A stretch of DNA of 64,000 nucleotides from Candidatus Acidianus copahuensis (GCF_000632495.1 NZ_JFZT01000045.1:1-64000); one strand, 5' to 3'; positions 9,594-19,817 are shown, numbered from the stretch's first letter. Program-made: numbers and translations. The notes: generated by a model from the letters alone, not told the origin.

Positions 9594-10381
9594 GATAATA
9601 AATACTCTATTATTTTATCGTTTTTAGATGTTAAAATATCCAAATCGTAGGATTTTTCTATTTTTATATATTCCATTATGCTTGACGACCGTGTAATCCA
9701 TGGAGGTAAGGAAATAACAGAGAGGACTTTCCTTAGTTCATCACCCTTAATTAGAAGAGCTTTGCCAGGCGTGATTAAGAACATTAGGTCCACAAAGGTT
9801 GAAGCAAGAGTAGGGGCTATAGCATCGTTATACGATTCTACTATTACATTGTCATTCTCTTCCATAACATTTTTAACACATTCTTCCACAAGAGATGGTG
9901 AGTTATTTATGACTTCTGCAAGTTCATTAGTAGTAACAATTTTTGGTTTAAAAACAGCAAAAAGCTTGGAAAGTGTTTCCCGTAAACTCTTGGGAATTCT
10001 ATGTAGATCACTTCCAAAATAAATTTCATTACCACACGAGATTCTGACTAAGACTGGATACCCCCTCTCCATAATTTGCTGGTAATAAGTTATACTACTT
10101 GCACTCTCAATATCAATAGGAGATAGAAGGGCAGCGAAAGGATTTATCTTCCTTATATCTTTCTTTACCTCATCATAATACTTTAACGCATCATTTCCAG
10201 CCAAGGCACCAATCTCATAGCTTCTAGCAAGAGTTGAAAAACTGTACCATGCATTATGCCCTGCAACTGGTTTTAGTGGGAAAAAACTTATACCGTTATT
10301 TTTCATTTCTCTTATTATAGATAAGGAAAAAGTTGTCTTTCCTGAATCAAATGGTAATATCCCACTTATTAATAGCTTCAT
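9581..10381 (-). CDS. P-loop ATPase, dethiobiotin-synthase-like fold
   Basis: A 266-aa protein opening with SGILPFDSGKTTFS, a deviant P-loop (D-S-G-K-T-T), followed by LKPVAGHNAW, which resembles the KPV segment of BioD/CobQ-type ATPases. No other biotin genes are present, so I do not assign dethiobiotin synthesis. It is divergent from psmB across about 60 bp and overlaps the DUF1641 gene tail-to-tail by 13 nt. The family is a conserved archaeal P-loop protein of unknown function. Confidence 0.55.
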   Translation of the reverse strand: MKLLISGILPFDSGKTTFSLSIIREMKNNGISFFPLKPVAGHNAWYSFSTLARSYEIGALAGNDALKYYDEVKKDIRKINPFAALLSPIDIESASSITYYQQIMERGYPVLVRISCGNEIYFGSDLHRIPKSLRETLSKLFAVFKPKIVTTNELAEVINNSPSLVEECVKNVMEENDNVIVESYNDAIAPTLASTFVDLMFLITPGKALLIKGDELRKVLSVISLPPWITRSSSIMEYIKIEKSYDLDILTSKNDKIIEYLLSQDL

Positions 10382-10442
10382 GCTGATCTTGTTCTACTTT
10401 AAAAAAGATAAGTTTCAAATACATAAGAGCAACATTTATCAC

Positions 10443-11056
<614 letters not shown>

Positions 11057-11060
<4 letters not shown>

Positions 11061-11512
11061 AGTTGGAAATCAAATCACCGTCCTTTAAAAATGAGGATAT
11101 TATTCCTCGCAAATACACATGTGATGGTGAAGACTATTCGCCTTCCCTCTCCTGGAATAAGGTATCTAATGCCTCATCATATGCAATTATAGTAGAGGAT
11201 CCAGATGCTCCAGGTGGAGTTTTCATTCATTGGATAATCTATAATATAAAAGAAAATAGTCTTCCGGAGAATGTCCCAAAAAAGGAAAAAACAGATTTTG
11301 GAATACAGGGATTAAATGATTTCGATAATATTGGGTATAACGGGCCTTGCCCACCAAGAGGTCATGGATTTCATCGTTATTACTTTAATGTCTATGCTCT
11401 GTCTCAAGATATTCCCTCATCATCCAAAATAACCGCTAAAGAACTAAAGGAGAAAATGGCCAAAATTGTTATAGACAGTGGTAGTCTAATGGGAAAATAT
11501 AAGAGAACGTAA
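11057..11512 (+). CDS. YbhB/YbcL-type phosphatidylethanolamine-binding protein family
   Basis: A 151-aa PEBP-family protein. Visible signatures are YTCDGEDYSPSLSW, VEDPDAPGG and the ligand-pocket segment GPCPPRGHGFHRYYF. Bacterial and archaeal members have unclear ligands. GTG start overlaps the proteasome beta stop codon, so translation is likely coupled, but a functional link to the proteasome is not shown. Confidence 0.85.
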
Positions 11513-11544
11513 ATTCTTTTAGTCAAGTTTTATAAATGTGAAGT

Positions 11545-12522
11545 ATGTCTGAGGAAGTTCTTTGGGCAGAAAAATATAGACCTAGATCTTTGGATGAAAT
11601 TGTAAATCAGAAAGATATTGTTGAAAGATTAAAGAGATTTGTAAAGGAAAAAAACATGCCTCACTTACTTTTTGCAGGTCCACCAGGCACAGGAAAGACT
11701 ACAGCTGCCTTAGCCTTAGTTCACGATCTATATGGTGATGAGTTCAGACAATATTTCCTAGAACTTAATGCTAGTGATGAACGAGGAATAGATGTTATAA
11801 GAAACAAGGTAAAAGACTTCGCGAGAACTCTAGTTAAGTCATCTGTTCCATTTAAGGTAATTCTGTTGGATGAAGCTGATAATATGACAACAGATGCTCA
11901 ACAAGCCCTTAGAAGGACAATGGAACTTTATACTGAATCAACTAGATTTATTTTGGCTTGCAATTATCTCAGTAAAATAATAGACCCAATACAGTCTAGG
12001 ACTGCCCTCTTCCGATACTATCCGCTTAAGAAGGAAGATGTAGTTTCAAGGCTTGAGTATATTTGCAAACAAGAGAAAGCAGAATGTGAAGAAAAAGGAA
12101 TAGAGACCATATATGATGTGACATCAGGGGATATGAGGAAAGCAATCAACGTATTGCAAGCAGCATCCTCGTATGGAAAAGTGGACTCTGAAACTGTTTT
12201 CAAGGTTTTAGGTCTTGCCCAACCTAGGGAAGTTAGAGAAATGGTGAGATTAGCTCTAGCAGGAAAGTTTGTAGATTCTAGGGAAAAATTAAGATCTTTA
12301 CTTGTTACTTATGGATTATCTGGAGAAGATGTAGTTAAGCAAATTCATAGAGAGATGTTGTCTAACGAACTTCAAATTCCAGAAGAACTTAGAGTTCTTA
12401 TCATGGATTATCTAGGCGAAACTGAATATAGAATAATAGAAGGAGCGGATGACGAAATTCAAGTTTCTGCTTTATTAGCGAGGATGGCAGTGTTCGGAAA
12501 TAAGTATATAGGGGTAAAATAA
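11545..12522 (+). CDS. rfcS: Replication factor C small subunit
   Basis: A 325-aa AAA+ clamp-loader subunit that opens and loads PCNA on DNA. Motifs are WAEKYRP at the N-terminus, Walker A GPPGTGKTT (about residue 46), Walker B LLDEADNM, sensor 1 CNYLSKII and the arginine-finger SRC-equivalent IQSRTALFR. The large subunit follows directly after the stop codon, giving the usual rfcS-rfcL operon. Gene order with moaC, cdc6-2, GINS23 and MCM matches Sulfolobales. Confidence 0.96.
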   Translation: MSEEVLWAEKYRPRSLDEIVNQKDIVERLKRFVKEKNMPHLLFAGPPGTGKTTAALALVHDLYGDEFRQYFLELNASDERGIDVIRNKVKDFARTLVKSSVPFKVILLDEADNMTTDAQQALRRTMELYTESTRFILACNYLSKIIDPIQSRTALFRYYPLKKEDVVSRLEYICKQEKAECEEKGIETIYDVTSGDMRKAINVLQAASSYGKVDSETVFKVLGLAQPREVREMVRLALAGKFVDSREKLRSLLVTYGLSGEDVVKQIHREMLSNELQIPEELRVLIMDYLGETEYRIIEGADDEIQVSALLARMAVFGNKYIGVK

Positions 12523-13839
12523 TTGTCAAAATTACCCTGGATCATAAAGTATAGGCCTAAATCTCTAAAGGAAATAGAGAATCAAGAAGATGTAAAGGAT
12601 CAGATAAAACAATGGTTAGACTCTTGGCTAAAAGGAAAAGGAAATAGAAGAGCTATTCTACTTTACGGTCCTCCAGGAAGTGGTAAAACAACCATTGCAG
12701 AGGCAATTGCTCATGATTACGGCTTAGAATTAGTCGAAATGAACGCCAGCGACAAGAGAAACATTGAGTCAATGAAGAATATAGCCCAAAAGGCAGCAAT
12801 AACTAGTAGCCTTTTTGGAACAAATGGAAAGCTCATATTTCTTGATGAAGTTGATGGAATAAATTCTAGAGAAGATACTGGAGCAATTCCTGCAATAGCT
12901 GAACTCGTTCAGATCTCAAAGTTTCCTATAATTATGGCTGCAAACGACCCTTGGGATCCATCCTTAAGAGAACTTAGGAATTTAGCCCTAATGGTTGAGG
13001 TAAAAAAACTTGGAAAATATGCTATGAAAAGAATATTACAGAATATATGCAAATTAGAAAAGATCCAATGTGAAGACGAAGGACTAAGCACAATAGCTGA
13101 TTTAAGCGAAGGTGACGCTAGATACGCAATAAACCTTTTAGAGGCTACTGCTGAAGGCTTTAGAAAGGTCACAGCAGAAAACGTTAAGGAATTCGCTAGA
13201 AAAAAGGAAAGAGAGTATGATTCCTTTGAAACAGTAAGAAATACTTTCTGGGCACGATTCAGTTGGCAAGCTAGGAATACTGTTACTAATTCACAGACTG
13301 ATTATGAGTTATTAATCAAGTGGTTTGATGAAAATATACCTATTCAATATGAGGATCTTAATGATGTATTTAGAGCATATGATGCCCTGTCTAGAGCAAC
13401 GCTTTTTCTTTCTAGAGCTAAGAGATCAAGTTGGGACATGTTGAACTATATGTTTGATATGATGGGACCTGGGGTTGCTATGGCAGAAGAAGGTAAATCT
13501 AAACCTAACTGGAAAGCCAAATGGAAAAAATATCAATTTCCTCAAACAATACAACTTCTCTCAAAGTCCAAGTCCGTTAGAGATACCAGGGATAGGATAT
13601 TAGGAAAATTAGCGGTAAGACTTCATGCATCACAATCTAAAACTCTCAATGATGTCTATCCAGTTTTCCTACAATATTATAAAAAATATTCATCAAAAAT
13701 AGATGAAGAACTCGAACTTTCTGAAGATGAAATAAACTATTTATCTTCTCTAAAAGGAAGGCTACAAGAAAGCGAAGAAGGTAAAGCAGCAGAAAGTAAA
13801 AAGAAAGGTTATACTAAATATTCTAGGAAACGAGCTTAG
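12523..13839 (+). CDS. rfcL: Replication factor C large subunit
   Basis: A 438-aa clamp-loader large subunit with WIIKYRPKSL, Walker A GPPGSGKTT, Walker B IFLDEVDGI and a sensor 1 AANDPWDPS. The C-terminal third is the helical collar plus a Lys/Glu-rich tail (KKKGYTKYSRKRA). TTG at 12523 follows the rfcS stop without a gap. The 3' end overlaps moaC convergently by 17 nt. One large and four small subunits form the archaeal clamp loader. Confidence 0.95.
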   Translation: MSKLPWIIKYRPKSLKEIENQEDVKDQIKQWLDSWLKGKGNRRAILLYGPPGSGKTTIAEAIAHDYGLELVEMNASDKRNIESMKNIAQKAAITSSLFGTNGKLIFLDEVDGINSREDTGAIPAIAELVQISKFPIIMAANDPWDPSLRELRNLALMVEVKKLGKYAMKRILQNICKLEKIQCEDEGLSTIADLSEGDARYAINLLEATAEGFRKVTAENVKEFARKKEREYDSFETVRNTFWARFSWQARNTVTNSQTDYELLIKWFDENIPIQYEDLNDVFRAYDALSRATLFLSRAKRSSWDMLNYMFDMMGPGVAMAEEGKSKPNWKAKWKKYQFPQTIQLLSKSKSVRDTRDRILGKLAVRLHASQSKTLNDVYPVFLQYYKKYSSKIDEELELSEDEINYLSSLKGRLQESEEGKAAESKKKGYTKYSRKRA

Positions 13840-14269
13840 TCTTTTTAATTACTTTTACTTCGCTTATCACTGTATCAGGATATTGCCCATTTTCGTCTTT
13901 TTCATACTTCTTTACCATATCCCAAATAGTAAGTAAAGCTGTTGACGTAGAAACTAGCGCTTCCATCTCTACTCCTGTTTTATAATAAGCCTTAACTTCA
14001 GTAACTACTCTAATTCCTTCATTCTCTATATTTAGGTTAACAGTAATATACTCTATTGGTATAGGATGGCACATAGGCAGAAGTTCAGGAGTCCTCTTTG
14101 CTGCCAATATCCCTGCAACTTTAGCAACAGATATAACATCACCTTTCTCTACATCTCCTTTTCTTATTCTTTCAATGGTTGTATTCTTTAATTTTATAAA
14201 GCCCTCTGCAATTGCCGTTCTTAAACTATATGACTTTTCACTTATATCTATCATTCTAGCTTCGCTCAA
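13823..14269 (-). CDS. moaC: Cyclic pyranopterin monophosphate synthase
   Basis: A 148-aa MoaC protein of molybdenum/tungsten cofactor biosynthesis, converting the MoaA product to cyclic pyranopterin monophosphate. Signatures are ARMIDIS near the N-terminus, LLPMCHPIPIEY, and GVEMEALVSTSTALLTIWDM with KYEKDENGQYP at the active site. It is co-translated with the small winged-helix gene upstream (ATGA overlap). Confidence 0.95.
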   Translation of the reverse strand: MSEARMIDISEKSYSLRTAIAEGFIKLKNTTIERIRKGDVEKGDVISVAKVAGILAAKRTPELLPMCHPIPIEYITVNLNIENEGIRVVTEVKAYYKTGVEMEALVSTSTALLTIWDMVKKYEKDENGQYPDTVISEVKVIKKTKLVS

Positions 14270-14472
14270 AGCTCCTCTATTTCTTGTAGTAGGTTCATTA
14301 GAATAATAACCTTTTGATTGGAATAGTTTAGTTTCACTATAGTACTCCTGCTCCCTTCTATTAGATCTATATATCCAGATTTGGAAAGAAAGTCTAACTC
14401 CCTCTTAACTATCCAAGGCTTAACTCCAGACAATTTAGATAATTTTGTTACTGTAAGATCTCCATATTTCAT
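14266..14472 (-). CDS. Small winged-helix DNA-binding protein
   Basis: A 68-aa protein with one helix-turn-helix (TVTKLSKLSGVKPWIVKREL) and a short wing (GYIDLIEGSRSTIVKL). ATG at 14472 is preferred over TTG at 14475. It precedes moaC with a 4-nt overlap and may regulate the moaC transcript, but no binding site was identified. Confidence 0.65.
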   Translation of the reverse strand: MKYGDLTVTKLSKLSGVKPWIVKRELDFLSKSGYIDLIEGSRSTIVKLNYSNQKVIILMNLLQEIEEL

Positions 14473-14509
14473 CAACGCAAAAATTAATTTAAGTCTAATT
14501 ATACTTTCT

Positions 14510-15745
14510 TTATTTAATATTCAGCGTCCCCTCTATTAACTTATCTACGTAATTTTCTAGGTCTTGACTTATGGGAAAAGTCAAGGAAATAAGAGTAGTC
14601 TTTCCTCTTATTCCTTTACCGCTCTGTTGAGTGCTTATGATACCCATAAGCTTTAGCCTCCTTACGTACTCATAGACTTGAGTATGCCTTCTAGGTTCTT
14701 CACCTATCAACTTACAAACATTCGTATATTCTTCTTCTGCTTCTCCCATAGTGAAATATTCTTTTCTTTCCCTCTTTACAAGATTTATTAAAGATTTAAG
14801 AAGAAGTATTGGATGCAGATCTAGGATTTTCATTTCGTCTATGATGCTACTACTCTCTTGATTCACTCTAGAGTTGGCTTCTTTTGCATGAACTAAAGAA
14901 ACTATAGGGGATCTATCTCTATCGGCTAACCTTCCGGCTAACTCTAACGTCTCTATGGATACTCTTGCATTACCACTGCCTCCCTTGTCAAACCCATTTA
15001 CTTCAGAAATGAATTTTAATGCATCGTCAGAGACAGATCCATCATAAAACGCTAAGTTAACTCTATTCAATAAAATGTCATATAATTCATTAGACTTGTA
15101 AGGTTGAAATTCTATAATATTTCTGAGTATATGATCTCTAATTGCCTTATCCAAAGAAAGAATAGTTGATATGTCCCTTACTATAAAAATATAGCTTATC
15201 CTTTTTATAGACGTTGCAAGTTCATCGTAGAGTCTTACTAGGAAGTATATATCTTCTTGCGATGACGTATTGACAAAGTAATCGAACTCATCTAAAGTTA
15301 CTATTAGATGCATATTTCTTCTGTCTAAGTAATCGTGAATAGTAGAGAACACTTCCTGAGACGAAAGACCTCTAGAAGGAACACTAAGCTTTAGCTGATT
15401 TCCTAGCTCTATAGTAAGAAGATAAAGAGTACGTTGCCTATGACAGTTTATATGAACATACTCTACTTTCAGACCTCTTTTTGATCTAGCTAGCTCAGCA
15501 AATTTAGAACCAAAAAGCCTTGTAGTAACAGTTTTACCTGTACCCGTCCTCCCAACTACTACTGCTCTTATTGAGGACCTGCCAGGATCTATTATCACAT
15601 CTCTAAAGGTTACTGTAAGTTCGCTTATCTTTTCATCTCTATGTGGAAGAACGTCAGGTACATAATCCGGATTAAGCTTATAGATTTCCTTAAAGACTGT
15701 TGGTCCTTCTATATTATTACTTATTATTTCCGCAGGAGTTGGCAT
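14510..15745 (-). CDS. cdc6-2: Orc1/Cdc6 replication initiator, Cdc6-2 type
   Basis: A 411-aa AAA+ initiator. Walker A GRTGTGKT is at residues 65-72, Walker B is VTLDEFDYF, and the C-terminal winged helix starts near residue 320 (KRERKEYFTMGEAEEEY). The neighbourhood (rfcS, rfcL, moaC on one side; GINS23 and MCM on the other) matches what I recall for the Cdc6-2 gene of Saccharolobus solfataricus, which supports the paralogue number. Cdc6-2 is not normally the gene next to an origin. Confidence 0.88.
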   Translation of the reverse strand: MPTPAEIISNNIEGPTVFKEIYKLNPDYVPDVLPHRDEKISELTVTFRDVIIDPGRSSIRAVVVGRTGTGKTVTTRLFGSKFAELARSKRGLKVEYVHINCHRQRTLYLLTIELGNQLKLSVPSRGLSSQEVFSTIHDYLDRRNMHLIVTLDEFDYFVNTSSQEDIYFLVRLYDELATSIKRISYIFIVRDISTILSLDKAIRDHILRNIIEFQPYKSNELYDILLNRVNLAFYDGSVSDDALKFISEVNGFDKGGSGNARVSIETLELAGRLADRDRSPIVSLVHAKEANSRVNQESSSIIDEMKILDLHPILLLKSLINLVKRERKEYFTMGEAEEEYTNVCKLIGEEPRRHTQVYEYVRRLKLMGIISTQQSGKGIRGKTTLISLTFPISQDLENYVDKLIEGTLNIK

Positions 15746-15781
15746 ATACTTTCACTCATATGTTAATTTAGAGGTAATACT

Positions 15782-16297
15782 TTATATTTTATCTGAGGGA
15801 GTTGACCGAAACTTTTCTTGGCCTTTATTCATGACCGAAACATAAGCATAATCATTAATAATATTAATAAATACGATATTATACGAACTAAAATCAACTA
15901 CGGCAAAATTTTTCATTGCAATTCCTATCCCAATTTCAATTTCTCTACAGTCTACATTAGATCCTCTGTTTATGCATTCAACATAAAACCTATCTATTTT
16001 CTTATTTAGAAGAATCTTTGTTACAGAATCAAATAGAGTTTTTAGTTCATCAATTTTTACAACTAGGTCAATATAAAATACCTTTGCAGCACATGATGGT
16101 GGAGCCGATCTAAGAAGGCCATAAGCCTCGATAGAGGAAAGAGTAGAGTAAACCAGGATAACGTTCTTTTTTATCTCAAAAGCTTCAGCATATGGATCCG
16201 AAATAAATAAACGATTTAGAATTTCAGGGATACACTTCTTGTCTTTTCCAGTATAAGTTGTAACAATTAACCTAGGTTGTTTTCCTTTAGATTCCAT
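15782..16297 (-). CDS. THUMP-domain protein
   Basis: A 171-aa protein. The second half has the THUMP pattern: a strand with YVECINRGSNVDCREIE, then IGIGIAMKN, VDFSSYNIVFINIIND and YAYVSVM. THUMP domains bind tRNA; small stand-alone archaeal members resemble TAN1, the helper of tRNA cytidine acetylation. No catalytic domain is attached. It lies between cdc6-2 and GINS23, transcribed leftwards. Confidence 0.7.
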   Translation of the reverse strand: MESKGKQPRLIVTTYTGKDKKCIPEILNRLFISDPYAEAFEIKKNVILVYSTLSSIEAYGLLRSAPPSCAAKVFYIDLVVKIDELKTLFDSVTKILLNKKIDRFYVECINRGSNVDCREIEIGIGIAMKNFAVVDFSSYNIVFINIINDYAYVSVMNKGQEKFRSTPSDKI

Positions 16298-17030
16298 TTT
16301 TTAAAAACTAAAAACTTATGAATTTATATTTTAAGGTTCAAGAGTACTATACGCTTTCATACTAATGAGATCAAGTAATATCAAGTCTGAAAACTATCTT
16401 TCTTATGCAAACTAAAGATAGTAGCCATTACTAGCAGTTTTGTTTAATGTTTTTATATTAAGTATAGCAGTAAGACGTCTGATTTTATCCCTATAAAGTT
16501 AAAGGGGACGGAAATCTAGAAAGACTAGAATAGACAGCCGTTTGTCCCTAGAAGGCACTACATTCTAAAAATATATAATGTCTTTCTCAGCTAATAATAC
16601 GATACTGTTAATAACAGTTCCTCTTAGACCGTGAAATTTTTATGTCACTATTTTTCCAAGGCATTTTTTACCGAAAAATAATAGAATTATTGAGTCTCAG
16701 ATGTGGGTGAGTAGACCTGTATTTAGGATCAAAGAAGACTTTTTGATTGTAGGTGTTGGTTAAAATTGATAGATAGTTAAATGCATGGATTAACGTTCTT
16801 CTAAGGATGTACTGGATTTTCCCACATCCTTTCGATAGGGGATGGGTTATTCCACTAGGATATGATGGTTCTTCCAGAATGTGATGAGGAGCTAGGGCTT
16901 TATGGATAAGCCAATAAATGTCCGTAAAGCTCAAACCCCTACTCATAAGGTTAGAATAATTTACGTAAAATACACATGGAAGATCTAGACCCGTAATTCA
17001 TTTAGCATCTATTCATATAACATTTTATAT
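16298..17030. other. Gene-poor 733-bp gap with possible mobile-element debris
   Basis: No convincing gene. A 92-codon frame at 16668-16946 (minus) has no recognisable domain and is probably chance or decayed. The piece CCGTTTGTCCCTAGAAGG (from 16538) recurs with two changes at 56679, next to a TnpB relic, suggesting common mobile-element origin. The right end holds the promoter of GINS23 (CATATAAC/TTTATATA region near 17010-17030). No clusters of origin-recognition-box-like repeats were noticed. Confidence 0.5.
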
Positions 17031-17567
17031 ATGTTCAAAGTAATGTTGAGAGCTGCACAAAGACTAAGACTAGTGGAAAGCAGAAAAGTGACAATCCTCG
17101 ACGATATAGAACCAATAGATGTAGGGTTTTCAGAAATATCCCTAAGAAAGGGCAGTGAAGATGAGATTCCTCTTTGGTTAGGATATTTTGAGCAAGAAAA
17201 GGGTTCAATAAAGGTATCTTCCTTATCTCTAGATGAGCTAGGTCGACTTCTCTTTCAAGAGAGGCAGAATGTGAGCACTCCAGCCTCCATCGTAAAGTCG
17301 TATCCAGATTTATATTTAAGGATTAAGGATCTTAGAGACCAATTAAAAAAAGGTGGAATAGAAAACTTCGAGCTTGTTAAAAAAGTTCAATCATCCACTA
17401 ATGATCTTTCTTCTATCAGATTAAGAAAAGTTATCCAACTAGCCTTACTAAACATTGTAGACCAAAATGTTATAAGCAAGATGACTAAAGAGGAATATTT
17501 GGTATACCTAAACGTGAGAAAGATAATAACAGCATTTAATGGTGAGGTAGTTGGAGGCACAGATTGA
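17031..17567 (+). CDS. gins23: GINS complex subunit Gins23
   Basis: A 178-aa replisome protein, the archaeal counterpart of Psf2/Psf3, which with Gins15 and Cdc45/RecJ-like protein activates the MCM helicase. The body shows the GINS A-domain pattern with RRKVIQLAL-type helix (IRLRKVIQLAL) near the C-terminus. Assignment rests mainly on its position directly upstream of MCM, whose TTG start lies 17 nt inside this gene. An alternative ATG at 17043 is possible. Confidence 0.88.
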   Translation: MFKVMLRAAQRLRLVESRKVTILDDIEPIDVGFSEISLRKGSEDEIPLWLGYFEQEKGSIKVSSLSLDELGRLLFQERQNVSTPASIVKSYPDLYLRIKDLRDQLKKGGIENFELVKKVQSSTNDLSSIRLRKVIQLALLNIVDQNVISKMTKEEYLVYLNVRKIITAFNGEVVGGTD

Positions 17568-19605
17568 TTTAGCTGAAGAATTTGAGAACTTCATAAAAGG
17601 CTTTAAGGACAGTAATGGAAATTACAAATATTCTAGTCAACTCAGTGAAATGATCGCTTACAGAAAAAGAAGCCTCATAGTTGATTTTACGGATTTGTAT
17701 TCATTTAACGAAAAACTAGCTACGGATTTAATAGATTCTCCTAGCGCCATACTTCAGCAGATTGAAGATAGACTACTACGAATGCTAAGTGATATAGATC
17801 CGCTATATGCAGATGAAGTCGAGAGAGTTCATCTTAGACTTATAAATATTCCAAGAACTGTAGAACTAAGAAAACTCCGCAGTTCAGATATTAATAAGTT
17901 AATCGCAATTGAGGGAATACTAACCAAACAAACTCCAGTAAAGGAACGGGCTTATAGAGTCGTCCTAAAGCATACGCATCCAGATTGTAATCAAGAATTT
18001 ATATGGCCAGAAGAGGGAGAATTTGAAGAGCTAATAACTATGCCTTCCATATGTCCTAAATGTGGGAAACCTGGCCAATTCGAAATGATAGAGGATAGGA
18101 CAAAACTAGTTGATTGGCAAAAAGTTGTACTCCAAGAAAAACCAGAAGAAGTCCCATCAGGACAGCTTCCTAGACAGTTAGAGGTGATCCTTGAAGATGA
18201 TTTAGTGGATTCTGTTAGACCAGGAGATAGAGTTAGAATCTCTGGCATTCTGGGTATAAAACAGGACAGCCTAATAAGAAGAGGAAGCAGGTCCGTGTTT
18301 GATACTTATATGAAAGCTATGAGTGTAGAAGTTTCGCAGAAAGTTCTCGATGAAGTTGAAATCACTGATGACGATAAAAAGAAAATAGAAGAACTTGCCA
18401 AAGATCCATGGGTTAAACAGAGGATAATTTCGTCTATAGCTCCCTCAATCTTTGATCATTGGGAAATAAAGGAAGCTATAGCTCTCTCCTTATTTGGAGG
18501 AGTTCCGAAGGTAATGCCTGATTCCACTCGAATAAGAGGAGATATTCATGTTTTAATTATAGGCGATCCAGGAACGGCTAAGTCTCAGATATTACAATTT
18601 GCGTCTAGAGTTGCACCAAGATCTGTTTATACTACTGGTAAAGGAGCTACTGCGGCTGGACTTACGGCCGCTGTAGTTAGAGAAAAAAACAGTGGTGATT
18701 ACTACCTAGAAGCTGGAGCCCTAGTCCTTGCAGATGGAGGAATAGCAGTAATAGACGAAATAGATAAGATGAGGGATGAGGATAGGGTAGCGATTCATGA
18801 AGCTATGGAACAGCAGACTGTAAGTATAGCTAAAGCTGGAATAGTAGCTAAGCTTAACGCTAGAGCAACTATAATAGCTGCAGGAAATCCAAAATTTGGC
18901 AGATATATTGAAGAAAGAGGAATATCAGAAAATATAGATTTACCACCAACAATACTTTCCAGATTTGACTTAATTTTCATACTTATAGACAAACCAGGAA
19001 GTGAAGATCAAAGATTAGCGTTACATATTTTAAATATGCATAGTGAAAAAGTAGTAAAAGATACAGTAAATACAGACCTACTTAAGAAATACATCGCTTT
19101 TGCTAGAAAATATATAAATCCATCACTTACAGATGAGGCAAAAAAGCTCCTGGCCGACTTTTACGTAGAAATGAGAAAGAAAAGTAGCGATAACCCTAAC
19201 ACTCCGATACTAATTACTCCTAGACAGCTTGAGGCCCTCATACGACTCTCCGAAGCCTACGCTAGAATGTCTCTAAGAAATTACATCACAAAAGAGGACG
19301 CAGAAAGCGCAATAAATATTATGAGGATATTCTTGGAAAAAGTTGGAATTGATGTCGAATCAGGTACAATGGATATAGATACGATAATGACTGGAAGGCC
19401 AAAGAGCACAAGAGAGAAAATGGTAAAGGTCATTGGCATAATAGATTCCATTTCTAGCTCAGAAGAATGTGCAAAATTAAAGGATATAATTAAAGAAGGG
19501 AATAGAGAAGGAATAGAAAGGTCTAGTATAGAAAAAATAATCTCAGACATGAGAAAAAGTGGATTAATTTACGAGGTAAAACCTGAATGTTACAAAAAAG
19601 TTTAA
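17551..19605 (+). CDS. mcm: MCM replicative helicase
   Basis: A 684-aa hexameric 3'-5' DNA helicase. N-terminal domain with a zinc-binding region (H-x-D-C ... CPKCGKPG, about residues 145-170), then the AAA+ core with Walker A GDPGTAKSQ, Walker B AVIDEIDKM and arginine finger LSRFDLIF. A C-terminal winged helix follows. TTG at 17551 overlaps Gins23. The length matches the family. Its 3' end touches a small convergent gene by 4 nt. Confidence 0.97.
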   Translation: MEAQIDLAEEFENFIKGFKDSNGNYKYSSQLSEMIAYRKRSLIVDFTDLYSFNEKLATDLIDSPSAILQQIEDRLLRMLSDIDPLYADEVERVHLRLINIPRTVELRKLRSSDINKLIAIEGILTKQTPVKERAYRVVLKHTHPDCNQEFIWPEEGEFEELITMPSICPKCGKPGQFEMIEDRTKLVDWQKVVLQEKPEEVPSGQLPRQLEVILEDDLVDSVRPGDRVRISGILGIKQDSLIRRGSRSVFDTYMKAMSVEVSQKVLDEVEITDDDKKKIEELAKDPWVKQRIISSIAPSIFDHWEIKEAIALSLFGGVPKVMPDSTRIRGDIHVLIIGDPGTAKSQILQFASRVAPRSVYTTGKGATAAGLTAAVVREKNSGDYYLEAGALVLADGGIAVIDEIDKMRDEDRVAIHEAMEQQTVSIAKAGIVAKLNARATIIAAGNPKFGRYIEERGISENIDLPPTILSRFDLIFILIDKPGSEDQRLALHILNMHSEKVVKDTVNTDLLKKYIAFARKYINPSLTDEAKKLLADFYVEMRKKSSDNPNTPILITPRQLEALIRLSEAYARMSLRNYITKEDAESAINIMRIFLEKVGIDVESGTMDIDTIMTGRPKSTREKMVKVIGIIDSISSSEECAKLKDIIKEGNREGIERSSIEKIISDMRKSGLIYEVKPECYKKV

Positions 19606-19817
19606 CTTCTTTTATAAATTGATAAAGGATACCACATGATCCATGAAGGAACTAATTTTATTAATTCATAAGCTTCTTCCCAACCGCTTAAACCTAATTC
19701 CCTAGATAAGTCGTCTAATGTTAATTGAGTCCTGACATATTTATTTAAAACCCTTATCGCATCCTCATTAATTTCTATTTCTTTACCTGTACTCAACTTA
19801 ACCTTAAGGCTATCCAT
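19602..19817 (-). CDS. Small conserved-looking hypothetical protein
   Basis: A 71-aa protein with an early beta hairpin (VKLSTGKEIEI), a helix-turn-helix-like centre (LTLDDLSRELGLSGWEEAYEL) and a hydrophobic Trp-rich end (VPSWIMWYPLSIYK). I do not recognise the family. The layout suggests a small regulator. It ends 4 nt inside the mcm 3' end. Confidence 0.6.
   Translation of the reverse strand: MDSLKVKLSTGKEIEINEDAIRVLNKYVRTQLTLDDLSRELGLSGWEEAYELIKLVPSWIMWYPLSIYKRS

Noticed and set aside
9678..10022. 114-codon plus-strand frame opposite the P-loop gene
   Set aside because: Antisense shadow of the P-loop ATPase gene with no independent support.
16800..16930. C/D-box-like GTGATGA in the 16.3-17.0 kb gap
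   Set aside because: No matching CTGA D or D-prime boxes with guide spacing were found, so an sRNA gene is not supported.
16668..16946. 92-codon minus-strand frame in the 16.3-17.0 kb gap
   Set aside because: No recognisable domain, no promoter-like box and Pro/His-rich composition unlike neighbouring proteins; the gap looks like debris.
16298..17030. Possible replication origin beside cdc6-2 and GINS23
   Set aside because: No cluster of repeated origin-recognition-box-like sequences was seen, and Cdc6-2 is not known to sit at an origin.
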